Origin: Stenopsyche tienmushanensis
Taxonomy: Eukaryota > Arthropoda > Insecta > Trichoptera > Stenopsychidae
DNA: 64,000 nt
Direction of reading: 5' to 3'
NCBI GenBank assembly: GCA_008973525.1
Contig: WACJ01000516.1
Coordinates: 2,480,001-2,544,000 of the forward strand
Part shown: in pieces, positions 39,201-51,340 of the stretch
Position numbering within the stretch: the first letter of the stretch is position 1
Layout of the letters: every line of letters starts with the position of its first letter
The notes under the pieces: generated by a model
Told to the model about the DNA's origin: nothing
The model's input: only the letters and a program-made list of their open reading frames with translations
Database searches by the model: none
Translations under genes and position numbers: made by a program

Positions 39201-39904
39201 TTTTAAACTAAAATCTAATCATGTTCCAACTATCCGGAATATAAATAATCATTAACATCACACAGATAAACAGGACAGGATCAGGTCCAATATATAGTTT
39301 TTGCGTTGTAAAAGAGATTAAATATTAAAGACTAACATTTTTTATATTATTCCTTGCTTATAGCTTGTACATCTATATTTTACTTACCAAATACTGGTTT
39401 TTCTCGCTATTGTTATCGCATGAAAAATCCGGTCTCAATAAATGTGAAAACTTAAATTTCCATGTAAAAACAGGATTAAATTCTAAAATATGGAAGCAAG
39501 AGCATATTTAAATATATATTATAAATATTTGATAATTGTCGAACAATTTTATACAAAACAGCCCAATAAGCATTTGATTAAAATATAATTGGATCTATTT
39601 AATGTTCCTGGAAATTGAGTAAGCTATAAATCGTATTTTCTTTGTAATAAAAGTCTTGAAAGTATTGCATTAATTAAATTGATATTTTATGTCCTTTATC
39701 TTTTTAAAATCGAATATTTTAGTAAAAGTAAAATAGTGAGAGATGCCAGTATTAAAAATATATCAACATTGAAAACTTTTGATATTTATTTATTTCATTT
39801 CAATGCTCATGTTAATAACTAAATTTTTATTTTAGATTTTGGGAATATGTTTTGCTCAAAATTTACGGGCGGATATTTTTGCACAGAAGGCTAAGTGGCA
39901 CTGA
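30241..39904 (+). CDS. TspanC8-type tetraspanin (Tsp26A/TSPAN33-like)
   Basis: Four-pass membrane scaffold. TspanC8 tetraspanins escort the protease ADAM10/Kuzbanian and so affect Notch cleavage. Exons: 30241-30345, 33497-33617, 33729-33802, 34052-34126, 34461-34559, 34837-35010, then either 35402-35512 or 38566-38682, then 39836-39904. TM1 spans exons 1-2 ([15 protein letters not shown]). TM2 lies around [10 protein letters not shown]. The small loop carries GCVGALREN, and TM3 is in exon 4. The large extracellular loop in exon 6 has the CCG motif, NCSS, PFSCC and QCGYD. With the GC of exon 7 this gives eight loop cysteines, the C8 signature. TM4 begins in exon 7 and ends in [10 protein letters not shown]. 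The protein is about 276 or 278 residues depending on exon 7. All junction phases agree without any frame correction. Start at 30241 is chosen because the frame upstream is low-complexity Gly/Arg and no tetraspanin has such a leader. Confidence 0.94.
30500..30665 (+). mobile_element. tRNA-derived SINE, copy 1
   Basis: It matches the reverse complement of 32385-32530. The head has a good B box (gagttcaaatc) and a weaker A box. The body shares ttaaaaacatatatacg and atgaaaaa with copy 2, then runs into an A-rich end. It lies in tetraspanin intron 1. Confidence 0.7.
31595..32180 (+). repeat. dispersed repeat D, copy 1
   Basis: Diverged match to 49997-50400 on the same strand. Shared in order: catctcgttcgtgt-like, tacattcacctc, the cgtctcgata...gtgggg..tttgt block, tgtttaagtgcatct.ggatt, ctcctacat.aa.tgagggt.tctcc, and ggcaacag/ggaa near the end. 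It lies in tetraspanin intron 1. No coding sequence was recognised. Confidence 0.65.
32385..32530 (-). mobile_element. tRNA-derived SINE, copy 2
   Basis: On the minus strand the head reads ggtagtccagtagttaagtgg...gagttcaaatctac. It contains a full Pol III A-box match (tagttaagtgg) and B box (gttcaaatc) at tRNA-like spacing. The body after the tRNA part (ttaaaaacatatatacgcc, atgaaaaa) is shared with 30500-30665. The shared non-tRNA body marks it as a SINE rather than a tRNA gene. Confidence 0.75.
35402..35512 (+). other. alternative tetraspanin exon 7a
   Basis: 111 bases, phase 0 at both ends, acceptor tgcgtag and donor gtgtcg. It encodes 37 residues including [15 protein letters not shown] and TNLLPVAG. 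This aligns residue for residue with exon 7b ([23 protein letters not shown]). It is more GC-rich than the DNA around it, as expected of a conserved exon. It supplies the eighth loop cysteine and the start of TM4. Confidence 0.85.
36133..37417 (-). mobile_element. nearly intact mariner transposon
   Basis: A 1285-bp element with 32-bp terminal inverted repeats beginning ttgggttggtgcaaaagtta, which differ at a single position. Both ends are flanked by the TA target duplication (36131-36132 and 37418-37419). The length and the single full-length transposase region are typical of mariner. High TIR identity suggests a fairly recent insertion relative to the degenerate host element around it. Confidence 0.95.
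36209..37236 (-). pseudogene. mariner transposase, one frameshift
   Basis: The start is at 37236 ([11 protein letters not shown], the usual mariner N-terminus). The helix-turn-helix domain and linker are followed by the first catalytic Asp in [11 protein letters not shown], the second in HHDNARP, and the third in [10 protein letters not shown] with the 34-residue spacing of the DD34D class. The protein ends in RNYIID. The frame breaks at a run of eight A's (36677-36684 on this strand); nine would give continuous sequence ([12 protein letters not shown]). Apart from this, no internal stop was seen. Whether the break is real or a homopolymer error cannot be told here. Confidence 0.9.
38566..38682 (+). 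other. alternative tetraspanin exon 7b
   Basis: 117 bases, phase 0 at both ends, acceptor cctgtag after a T-rich tract and donor gtaatt. It encodes 39 residues homologous to exon 7a, two residues longer at the N-terminal side. Both splice sites look stronger than those of 7a. Confidence 0.88.
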
Positions 39905-42862
39905 CAATTACCAGCTCCCTCGGCAGTGTGAGCTGTATCAACATCAATTTACCGTGGCATCTTAATGTGCACGCAACGTTGGAAACATATTTCACGCTAA
40001 AACTTCACATATCCTTATATCTCAATTGTTAACGACATGGAAGCTCTTCAATTTTATGAATATATGAAACGTTGGGAATATACTCTTCAGTTATATAAAA
40101 TGTTTATTTCATTCTGTGATAATCCGACTCAAAGGAGATATTTATAAAATTGAAATCTTTCGTTAAAATGAGTGATCTAGAATTTAATGCATATAAAAAA
40201 ATGATATTTAAAACGTAAGCAATAAATATTTATATTGAACTCAAAAAAGATTTATCGGTGGATTATATTCATATTATATTTAAAGCGTTTACAAATACAT
40301 ACAATTTAAATATATATAGATCATCTGTCAAAATGGGATATAAATCAACTTGTTTCCAGTTTGTGGCATAATCTTGGAGCCCCGGTTTTATGGATGTGGC
40401 CAAAACGGAGGGAGCTGAATTATTTCTTGTATTATATTTTTAATATGTATAGTAATGAAATTTTATACTATTTTTTTTACTTGCAATGTCTCGATTGTTT
40501 GAAACAATCACAAAATATATTATATAACTCTTTCATTCGATGCGTAATTATTTAATGTATATTGAAAATTAGAATTTTATGAAATTTGAAATTGCCAAAT
40601 TTTGATTTTTTTCTAATTAAACTTTTTCTACGTATCACTTTTGTAATTCTTAAGCTGTTTAAAATGTATTGTATTCGACAGAAAGTATTGTTTTTTGAGA
40701 TTATTTTGAATCATAGTTTTTGACTCTAAATTTTATTTATAAAAACATATCTCTTCCATGTTAATGATATTATTGGCAAAGAAAGACAACATATATTAAA
40801 TACGATTGTTTTCTGTTGTCTATATTTTATCTATTTATGATCTTATCTTTGAATCTTGATGAATTATTTATTGTAAAACATTTGATTACTAAAGCAGTTC
40901 CATAAAAAATGAAATTGTTCTGTCCTATGAGTTGATACTGACATATCTAAGGCTTCCAATATTTTGATTATAATTATAAATAATATACAAATATGTAAAG
41001 GAGAGCAGTGTACCATAATTGATCTTAACCACAAGATCTTTTTAGTTGATTTACAAATCAGTGTTTGTGTGGGATACTTTAAATTTTCTTCTCCTAACTA
41101 TTTATCTACTTTTACAACAGCAGACTACAAGCAATCATGAAGTTTGAAAATAATCTAATTTCTCTAGACATAAGTAGTATAGGGTGCAGCAGGGAAACTA
41201 CCTTATTTTAAAAATTAATAAGAATGAATATTGCTTCAGGGCACGTGTTTCAAATAATACATTTTCCCTGCCGCATCTTATATATGTCTGTCTACTTTTT
41301 TGTGCACATTTTTTGTGAATATGGAATTGGAACAGGTTTTCTGATCTAATTACAGTTTATATCTGCAGATAGCATTGATAGTGCGTATATTACATAAACC
41401 AGTTTCTTATAATATTTATTTTGGGAGGCTTTGACATCTCTGGTTTGATCAAAAATTCATAGCAACAAGTGATTATTAGAATATAAAAGATTTCATATTG
41501 TGTCAATTCAAAGCAAATGAATACAATATTAGATCTATTTAGGAATTTGTATATAAACCATTTGAAAATGATGAATCTCATGAATAATTGAACAGATACG
41601 CAGTTTATGTTAATCATTCCATTTTGTGATTTAGATGTTTTATTTGTAAATTGTGATAATTGGTTGTAAAATATTCATTGTTAAATGAGGTGAATGTGTT
41701 GATCTTTTAAAGACTGGGAATTGTATTATTTGTAATATGAGAATTCATATTGTATCCTTTGAAACTGCATTTTTTTATTTCCAATATTTTCAAACTGCGA
41801 TTTTCTCGCGACAAATATTCTGTTATCAATATATTTTGTTTTTTGCACTTACATATTAACTTTGAGTTAATTTCTAATTGTATGCTTTTCGTCAAATATG
41901 CAACATCTAAAATTTATGATTACTTTAAATACGCACATGATTATTCTGTATTTTTATTTTTACCATTTTATTCATATATAAAATAACCATAGAATTATTT
42001 TATGCATTACATGAGAGCGACATTATGTCCATTAAAAATAAATTAATTATTAGTTTTTTATTACTAGTTTATTTTCTTTGCTAAAGATATTTTAATCAAT
42101 CTAATGATTTAAGTGCTGACAGAAGAAGGTGGAGGTTGGTTTTTAATTTATAATGATATACGTATGTACCCAAATTAAATTCTTTATCAAATAAATGTTT
42201 CCTGATCGATCACTTCCTTATGTAAGCAATTAGGGTATCCAAACATATATTTTTGTTTCATTGTATCGTTATATTTTCATTGCTTCCTGATGTTTTAAAT
42301 TAATTTAGTCATTTCGATAGTTTTTATAATATGAAAGACGTTTGTGATTTGAAAGGAATTATAAATGTATTTATAGTTAAGTAAATACCTATGATTTGAA
42401 TAATTTAATGAATTTAAGGTGATTTTGTATTTAATTCATGGGTCTTAGCTATGTCACACAATCTTCAAAAAATGGCCCAATCACCAATAGGACATTATGG
42501 GTTACCTATTTATTTGGAATTTTATATGTGCAAGGATCAATTTGTTCTAAAGTTTCAACTGTTTTAATGTAATAATTAGGATTTCAAACACAAACAAGTA
42601 CTAAATGAACAAAAGATGGTTACACTTTCATATTTTTTCTATCAAATATAGTCAATTTAGTAAAATTAATTTGGAATAAACGAATATAATTTACTTTATG
42701 AATATTTGGGTTTTAAATTTTGTAACAATATTTATATTCTTGTTATATTATTTATGCTATTGATAATAATGTGACATTCATGTTGGGTTATTTATTCATT
42801 GAGGGCCCAATATTCATGTCACATTATTTACGTGTGTAATATATGCATTTTAAAAGTCAAAT
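39905..42862 (+). other. tetraspanin 3' untranslated region and flank
   Basis: AT-rich sequence follows the stop codon. A candidate AATAAA lies at 40221-40226, and more occur downstream. Open frames here are short and low-complexity. Nothing else was recognised. Confidence 0.4.
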
Positions 42863-42877
42863 AATCCAAAAGAACAG

Positions 42878-43563
42878 ACAATAGACAGTGACTAACTGGA
42901 TTGGGGGTTCATTAATGTGCGATCTCATTTCCTGCGCTGCTGCGTGGTCTGTTCCGGGTTACCTTGGGCTAGCCACACAGAGAGTGTCTTCCACTGATCT
43001 TTTGGTTCCGCTAGGAACGCTACGTACAGAGCGTCCAGGTGCCCACCCCTTTTGCTCCGTGCCCTACAGAGGAGGCGAGATTTTCACAGGAAAACCAGCT
43101 TCAGACTATTAGACGAAGGACAAAGGTTAAAGCTAAATTCAAAGGAATACTATCGCAGGTTTACTGGTACCTCGAGTCTAACCTCAGTTTGAAGGGGGCT
43201 GCAGCAGATGATGGACTGTAGGGGCTACCCCTTCCCCATTCGTACCCTGTACTCATATAGGGTAGTACCTAGCCATGGAAACGAGTCGCCGTTTGAACAG
43301 CATAAACCTGTTCTCCCCTATATACCTAGGCTGTTGAGGATAGTGGTGAGCCTTTGACACAGTTTCCACCAACTACTGTAATCGGCTGTTTCACATACCT
43401 GGACGTTATGTTAGCTGGACTACCCCAGCTGCATTTGATGAGCAAACTGACGAGGCTACTTTTGCGCACCTCTACTCCACACCATAACCCCACAGGAGTA
43501 GAGTTGGCCTCCCTCCTCCGGGGGTTTTATGGGTGGGCATTATGGAGTCTAACACCCACCCAA
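42878..43563. mobile_element. 686-bp insertion with 15-bp target duplication
   Basis: The block is clearly more GC-rich than its surroundings. It is flanked by near-identical direct repeats aatccaaaagaacag (42863-42877) and aatccaaaagagcag (43564-43578), 14/15 identical. A duplication of this length fits target-primed insertion of a SINE or truncated LINE. There are no inverted termini. The 3' end lacks a poly(A) tail. No protein domain was found. Confidence 0.6.
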
Positions 43564-43879
43564 AATCCAAAAGAGCAGTGATCTTTAGCTCATATGATAA
43601 ATTGTTACCATCAAGTTAATATTCGCATTGAGATCAATTTTATGGAATTGAAGATGATAAACTCTTCTAATTAAATAATCAAGGAATGCATTATAATAAT
43701 TTTCTTGCTATGTTGTTGCTCTTTCATTCACAAGTGCAGAACACTTTTGTGAACTAAAAATACTGTATTAATAGTGATTAGTTTCAAGAGCAGAATTGTT
43801 AATAGATGACCTATACGGTATATTATTTACCTATACTTATGGTTTTTACACTGCTCTATATGAGACCAGCCACCGACAA

Positions 43880-44235
43880 CGCATTTCCATCTGTCTTGTG
43901 CCTACCCCCTCCAATTGACGTGTGACGTCTATCCTAGCATAGACACTTTCTTCCAAAGGGTCTACTACCTTTTGGTTTCGAATCTAATATAGCATGAGGG
44001 ACTGTGAGTCAGCATCCGTACTGCATGACCTGCCCAATGACGCATCGCTGTACATGTCCATGACCTCTCGATTAGATCTCATGGCTTTGGAATCACGTTT
44101 CACTCCCTTGCTTCTGTAAACCACTACCAGCCTTATTAATGTTTTACAGGTCATAGTAGCAATAATCAGCTGCCATAGCCTCCAACCTCGATTTGGTTAC
44201 GATGTCGATGTTATCTGCAAAGGTTAGATCTGCCA
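43880..44235 (-). pseudogene. non-LTR retrotransposon reverse transcriptase remnant
   Basis: On the minus strand one frame reads ADLTFADNIDIVTKSRLEAMA, a diverged version of the RT catalytic FADD box region of RTE/BovB-like or related LINEs. Further along, in another frame, MRHWAGHAVRM matches the LRWAGHVxRM motif found after the RT domain. Stops and shifts break the frame. It lies just beyond the 686-bp insertion, but the two are not clearly one unit. Confidence 0.65.
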
Positions 44236-45471
44236 GTGTCCCTCATAATTGCTTCTAATATTAAAAAGTAGCTGGAAGATGGTATCCCCTATACAGTATA
44301 CTTGTTCAATTTTTTGCTATCTCAACTAGGAATAAAATACATTTTTTAATTTGTTTAGCATTGTCAATATCGATGTATAGGCAGTCTTCTTTGATTGCGT
44401 AAATTGCGGGTGGCAATAATTAACCAATATGTTTCTCAAAATAAATAACCGCGTGCATTCATTTTCATAATACCATTTTGAATGAAGTAGATTTTGCGTT
44501 CCATATAATGAGACTGATTTTTAACAGTTTTGTCCATGTTAAAATTATATTTGAAGTTATCAAGAATTGGCTCAAAATATTTTTATGCTGTTAATTTTTT
44601 GTTGTTACAATTTTAATACTAATAGAAATTTCAATGTTTATAACCGAAATATTTTATATAACTTGCGTTTATATAATTTAGAAAACAGCATTGCTATATA
44701 TGCATTTGTATTTGCTAAAATACTTCTAAAATTACTTTTTTATTATTAAATATTAGTATATATACCATTCTCTATTGAAAATCTCTAAAAAATATTAATA
44801 TTGTCAACACTAACGTAATGAATATATATAACAGAACATATTCACTTTAATTTACTTTTATAATTTTATCATTTAAGGTTGAATGTTTGAAGGTGTTTTA
44901 ACAGTATTGAAATACAATTACATGTGGGATTAATAAAAAACAATTATTTATACACATAATATACAAAATAAACCTCTAAATAGATATTTATGTTGCCACA
45001 TTGTTACAATGGTAGCATTTTATATTAGAAATACCATGTTTATGCCTTTTTACATGTGCTAGTATGTATTTTCATGATCATGGGCAGATTAATAAGTCAG
45101 AAATATTTGAATAGGGGGTAAATTTATTTTTACAATCTTCATTGAAATACCAACTCTAATAGCTTTCCTGTTCATATATAATATGAAAATAACAAAATAC
45201 TACACACATATATCTAAGACTCAATCAAATATATGTACATTGTATTTCCGACAATGAGTATTTTATGTTTACGTATATATTTGAAAATTTATTTAATTTG
45301 TATCTAAATCATAATAATAAAAGTATTCTTTTATAATTTCAAGTGTGATTTATTATGATTTTTATATAATTAGAAAAATATAAAACAATTTATAAAAAAA
45401 AAATATTAAGTAATAACATTTTACCCATACAAATATAAAATAAACAACAACAACTATAAACTTTCTCGCCA

Positions 45472-48400
45472 TCAACAGTTTGCTAACATTTTCAGGAATG
45501 TATTGAAAACCACATGGACTCTGTAAAAGAAATATTTTTATAAATTATCATCTATTATAAATGGTAAACATAAGACCTTGGAAGTGTAAAATAAAAATAT
45601 GTTATATTGCGATTAAAAAGATGTATATACTCACTTTCCACTGGTAACTGTGTTTGTAAGATTTACAATATATCTTGGACATACATCATAATGCATTACT
45701 CGAGCATGGAACAGTAATCCTTGACAAAAGGCATAAAGTAATTCTGCTAATGGTAATTTTTCTGGAATCATCTTGTTATCATACATCCTTCCACATAGAA
45801 TCTAAAATAAGCATTTAAATTTGAGTCAATAAAATTACCCATTAAAATCTAATTAGTGATATTATAGATATTTTTATACAGAATTTGATGGAATAAGGCA
45901 TAAAAAGTGGCATAAGACCTTCTATGTGGTATTATTAGCTATAAAAAATATGTAATTAAATATTTAAAATAATCTACTTACATGTAATATGGAGGTTAGC
46001 GAACCAAGGCATATTGAAAGATTTGGGTTGAACCAAAAGGCTGATCCTGCAAGGAATCCAGCTGGCAAAGCATGACGCGCAGAATCTTTGCGATGGTATT
46101 GACACAATAAGCATGTTACCAACTGCAAAAAACACATGTTTAATAGCTTACATTCAAATAATAATTTAATATCACTTTATTATTAAAAATAATCACCCTA
46201 TATATTCCTAAATATCCACCTAAAAATACTCCGAGAGAGCATTGTTTTAATGTAATTGATTTTATTGCTTTTAGAGGAGTTGCCAGTCTGGGTATAATGG
46301 TACGAAGCATAGTCATGGCACATCCTATTCCAAACATTTGTAATGCACCCTAAAATTTTATACTTTTAAAAATATTTTTTAAGAATAAATTATATACAAT
46401 CAGTGTTCGTATTGCAAATTTTACTTTTAAAACATAGTCAGTGCATGGACCGCTGTGTGGACAGTATATTCCGTCTGATGGTTTGGCTACGCATTCACTC
46501 GTTGGAACTGGTTCTCTGTTTACTTTAGGCGGTGTAAAGAACCTGTAAATAAAAGTCTTTGTGTCACAAATATGTCGAAACTATAAAATAATGCGTATTA
46601 AAATCAAACATACCATAAAAGAGACAATTTTTTCGCCTTATCTCTTTCTTGACGCATCAAATAGAACAAATAAGAGCTGCCAAACATAAATATCAACGTT
46701 TCTCTAAGTGGAGTTCTCTTCAAAAGGCCTTTAAATTCTAATGTCCTCACCCAATATTCCAAAACCTATGAATTAAAATGTTTTTATATCTTCGCTAACA
46801 TGTTTTTGAGGGCAAATTGCTCTATTTTTATAACAAGTCTTTGGAAATTTATGTAAATAATGAAAATTTTAGAAATCTTACCATATTAAAAAATGTGCTA
46901 ACGACTAGATATCTGCGATGCTGGTGGCTCGAAATAGATTCCGACGCCTCCCAAGAATGCTGGTAAAAATACCGTTGTATAATAATGAAATTTACTAAAC
47001 ACTAAATTCCTATAAAAACAACAGTGATTAATTTATAATTTTATAAAACAATTCGTATATGAAATATTAGCACTGAAAATTGTACATACCTCAATATACA
47101 ATTAAACGTAACGAATGTTGTTCCAACAAAGAATCCAAACATCCCGGAGTAAATGTACATTTTAAATTGCTTCATTAAATATTTCTTGGTGATTTTTTTC
47201 CCTTTGAGAATAATTTGAACCTTAAAATAAAGCAAAACAATGAATGTTTATGCCATAATATTTCTTTGCATATAAAGAAAGGTAAGTGAAAATGAATGTA
47301 ATTAATCCAGAAACTCTTTTGTGACGGGAGAGTCTTTTAATTCGCTCTCTTAAAATCATCAAAAGACGCATCTGTGAGTCTTACGTCGTCAAGCTGTTGG
47401 GAATTATAAGACATGTGAGTTGCCCATCATGGAAAAAAATTATTCATAAACAAGAATTGACCATAACTATATGTATTGATATTTAAGAAAATGGTAATGT
47501 GTAGACATTTGAATCATTATGATGAAATTAATACAGGACGTTTCAAGTGGTCTTTATTACAGATTCAACAATTTAAATAGTGGGTTCTTTAATGATTGAC
47601 TCCGTTATTGAGTTAATAAGTTGCACCAAATGAAGCAATCATGATTGATTGATAGATAGCACCCATTTACAGAGTGGGCGGTAAAAATTTTTGATCGCAT
47701 TTGTATTATTCAATTACTTAACATTTAAATTTGGCATAGAATATTAACATTACAACAATATTATTGATTTATGCAATCCAAAGGAATACACGTAAGATAA
47801 TATAGATTTATATTTTACACTTATTCGTTTAAATTTGACACATGATACATTTTGATATTTTATACGCTGTAAAACGCCCCGAAACTTGGAATTTAGGTGT
47901 TTATTCTTATTAGTTTATCATCGCCAAGCATTTTGAATGGTCTAATCTTTGATCAAATTAGATTTATATACAGTTGATCTGCGGTAACTCGGCCCCAATC
48001 TAATCCGGTGCCTCTTGTACTCAATATAAGTATAATACATATGTATGTTAAAGGTTAGTCAATATAAAAATGTAAAATAAGGCAAATTCTCAAGAAAGCT
48101 AAACTTCCAGAGATGGAGGAAACTTTGTATATGTGGCTCCTTTAGGAAAAAAGTAGGCATATATCTATTTCTGGGCTCGCATTAGCCATGAAAGTGAAGT
48201 TTTTTTACGAGGACAAAAAAAGACTTTGTAGCTAGTAAGGGAATAATTGAAACGCTGCAAAAATCGTCATGGAATCTCATCATTTTCATATTTTTTCAGA
48301 TTACAAGTACTCCTTTCCAAAAAGTTTCGAACTACAAAGGATCCAATAAACTGAACAATCCGACTCCGCCTTGCAAAATGTTTTTTGGATTACTGCGGGT

Positions 48401-50535
48401 GGACTTTATTCAAGTTATAACTTGAGATCGAAGACTAACTTTTTAGTCCGATATTTATAAAATTATTTCTTGTCATTCAATACGATTTGCATTTTGAACT
48501 CTGTATTAATATTTTATTAGCCTTTTTTATCATATATAAAAAATATTGTCAATAAGGTCACTTTTATACATATATACTCCATTAATTAAATATATATCCT
48601 TATTATATTAATAATTTTACATTTAAATATATGAAACTAAATCGTACTTAAATTTGTAATTAATAATTTAAATAAATTTACTGATAACGATTAAATTTTA
48701 TATTGTTTTATCTATGAAATGATACACTATGTTAGTCATTCGTTCAATGCAAATTTAATTGTGACCTATTTGACTTGTTTTTAATTTAAAGTAATACATT
48801 TCTATTATATTACATAATAAGGCGTATATAAATAGTATGTCTATGTTTAATAAAATGTCTTATAAACCTGATAAACGGATAATCTAGATATATTTTATAG
48901 ATATGAATTAAAATTGATTGTTATACGTTAAGTTAATTAAATAACACAAATATTTTTTTGTACGTGTGATTTTTATGTAATTCAACAATGATCATTTTTC
49001 ATCATCTTTGTATACACACAGCGCTATCGAAGCTATTTTAATTATAAAAGAGAAAGCATTCAAGATGCAATGAGTGACCTTATTACTCATTATAATGTTA
49101 ACAAGTTTCAGAATTGATTTAATGTCACTAGTTTGGTTCATAAACTTTAATATAACGTAAAGTGTAAATTTGATATATTTTCTTTATATATGCTGATTCC
49201 ACGTTAAGTTTGATTTGAATTCTTAAAATTACATTGAAATAAAAATATTGATGAATACTCAAAAATATAGTTTTAATATCGGGGAGAGACATGTAACGCT
49301 AATGTATTAAATTCATTAGAAATTGATTGTTTGCAACGTAAAGTACACGTTATACGATGCAAATATTTCCAAGGCTAACGGAATTTAATACTTAGAACTG
49401 TGTTCCGTCAAAGCCTCGTTTATGTTGATTAAAATGATTGCAAAAATATTAACAAAAAACATATTTTCATATTTCAAAGGTTGACACAATAGAATAAGTA
49501 GCCAATCAAATTCCAATTAAAATATTTAAACAATCAACGGCAGTGCTGAATATTTGTGAACGGGTCAAGATTCAATCACCTTTGATCAAAATCATCAAAT
49601 TGCATTGTTATACAAGTGATGGTATAACAAACAGCCAAAAATATCAATAATAATGACTTTAAGAAGGAATAACACTGAATATCATTTTCTTTACGAAGCG
49701 TATAAGAATGAAATATATGGACTTTGGCCAATTTAACTGAAAGTTGTTTTTAGCGTCAAGGATTTCATATGACATTTTTAACACATGATTACTTAATTCG
49801 GCTTGAAATTGATTTTTATCTTTGTAAGAATAGAATTCTATATGAGTCTTACATGAATATACTTTACATATTATATAATGGTGATAAAAAATACACAAAT
49901 AAATTAAATCTGTATATTCTCAGATAAAATAATATTTGATAAAGATTTATTGGATTATGTGGTATTTTATTTTAAAAAATCTAGGAAAGACTTTAATCCT
50001 ACATCAAAGTTCTACAATATCTATTCATAGAAAGGGTTTCATTCATCTCGTTCGTGTTATACATTCACCTCTTCGTTTATTAAATGTTGAAGGTTGCGTG
50101 AACTTTGAGTTTCATTGGGAGTGCTCATCGCCCAGTGAGACAACAGGGTGAGCATATCAAAAGGTGCTTTTGTGACCGTCTCGATACAAAAAGTGGGGGA
50201 TTTGTGAAGACTGTGCATTTATTTTCGAAAGTGATGCTTAAATGCATCTAGGATTTGCTCCTACATCAATTGAGGGTATCTCCTCGTCTATGTGACTCTC
50301 TCAGTTTGATGATTTAAAACGATATAGAAGGCAACAGAAGAAAATGTTGTTATCGTCACAATATTACAGTCGTCATTTGTCTCTCTTCAAGTCGCTCTGC
50401 TCATTGGAGTTTCATGAGTCTAAACTGGTATGTTGATATAAACTATAAAACCTTGCCGAGATATAATGACAGTATATAAAACGTATTAATTTGCAATTTA
50501 TTGAAATTTTGCAAACAATCATGATATAAGTATAC

Positions 50536-50568
<33 letters not shown>

Positions 50569-51340
50569 ATGTAGCACGCATATGATTGTTTAGGTATTGT
50601 TTAACTGCAATATAGATTAAAATTGAATACCCATTATTTAATGAATATCCATAAATGAAAAGAATTAAAAACTAATTATTTTATATAGCGTAGCTATTCA
50701 ACCATTTTAATCAGCATACCATTGTTGATTTGTTGAATGCAATGTATAATTAAATCGAAGATGCCTTCGGCGTGAGCAATTTTTAGTCTTGGATTCGATC
50801 CAATTCTTATATAGATTGACTCGGCGATTTAAATCTTTGCTTTGTTTAAAAACGGCAATCAAATCTGTTGATAAAATTGATTTTAAGACATTGAAAATAA
50901 ATTCTTGCTATGGTATAAATCCGTTAATTGTATAAATTCTAAAGTACATTTATATAACGTGTAATATTCAAATTGGTATCATTAAAAATATTGTATTTTG
51001 ATTTGGTCGATTACGAGTAATCGTTGTGTACATTTTTGGTTTTTATGTACTGTAAAAATTGCTTTATAATTACAATTTGAGGTTTGATATGGTCTATATT
51101 GCAATTTGTGCTTGGATCTTGATGACTTTTGTACGTTATTATGGTGTTATATAGGAAAATGTTTGTTATAAAAAATTATACCAAATACAAAACGGCATAA
51201 AATCTATAGCTGCCCGGGATGGAATTCACCAGCATGATGGCTGAAGCTTTGTAGCAATTCTTCGACCAGGGATGGATGAGGTCGCAGCATTCCGTGCCGA
51301 CCGTGGCACGGTCAAACCACATTTTGCTTGCTTCCACCAT
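45472..51340 (-). CDS. TMEM135 homologue
   Basis: Multi-pass membrane protein. The vertebrate protein is found on peroxisomes and mitochondria and influences mitochondrial dynamics and lipid handling. Exons (minus): 51340-51182, 47220-47090, 47009-46882, 46765-46614, 46542-46425, 46349-46197, 46122-45982, 45801-45635, 45520-45472. The N-terminus has ECCDLIHPWSKNCYKAS and SYRFYAVLYL, like the family's Cys-rich start. Exon 2 ends in FNCILR (family FFCILR). Exon 5 carries a CPHSGPC cluster. Exons 6-7 hold GVFLGGYLGIYR and PAGFLAGSAFWF, the repeated Gly-rich membrane segments. The C-terminus, TSGKVHVVFNTFLK, matches the family's TKGKFAVMNRKVLD only if exon 9 is spliced on. Total is about 398 residues against 458 in human; the loop after exon 4 is shorter. 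Exon 3 has one surplus base near 46918: the frame goes IYFEPPA, then RRYLVVSTFFNM one frame over. Without it all phases agree. Intron 1 is about 4 kb. A poly(A) signal candidate (AATAAA, minus) is near 45350. Confidence 0.92.
47221..51181 (-). other. TMEM135 intron 1
   Basis: AT-rich intron (donor ttg|gtataa, acceptor tttaag) with no recognised gene. It contains dispersed repeat D copy 2 (49997-50400) and an AT microsatellite (50539-50569). Confidence 0.75.
49997..50400 (+). repeat. dispersed repeat D, copy 2
   Basis: Shorter counterpart of 31595-32180. Part of the middle (the ccgtggaaagctg...cttttcctgtc region of copy 1) is missing here. Both copies sit in introns of different genes. Confidence 0.65.
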
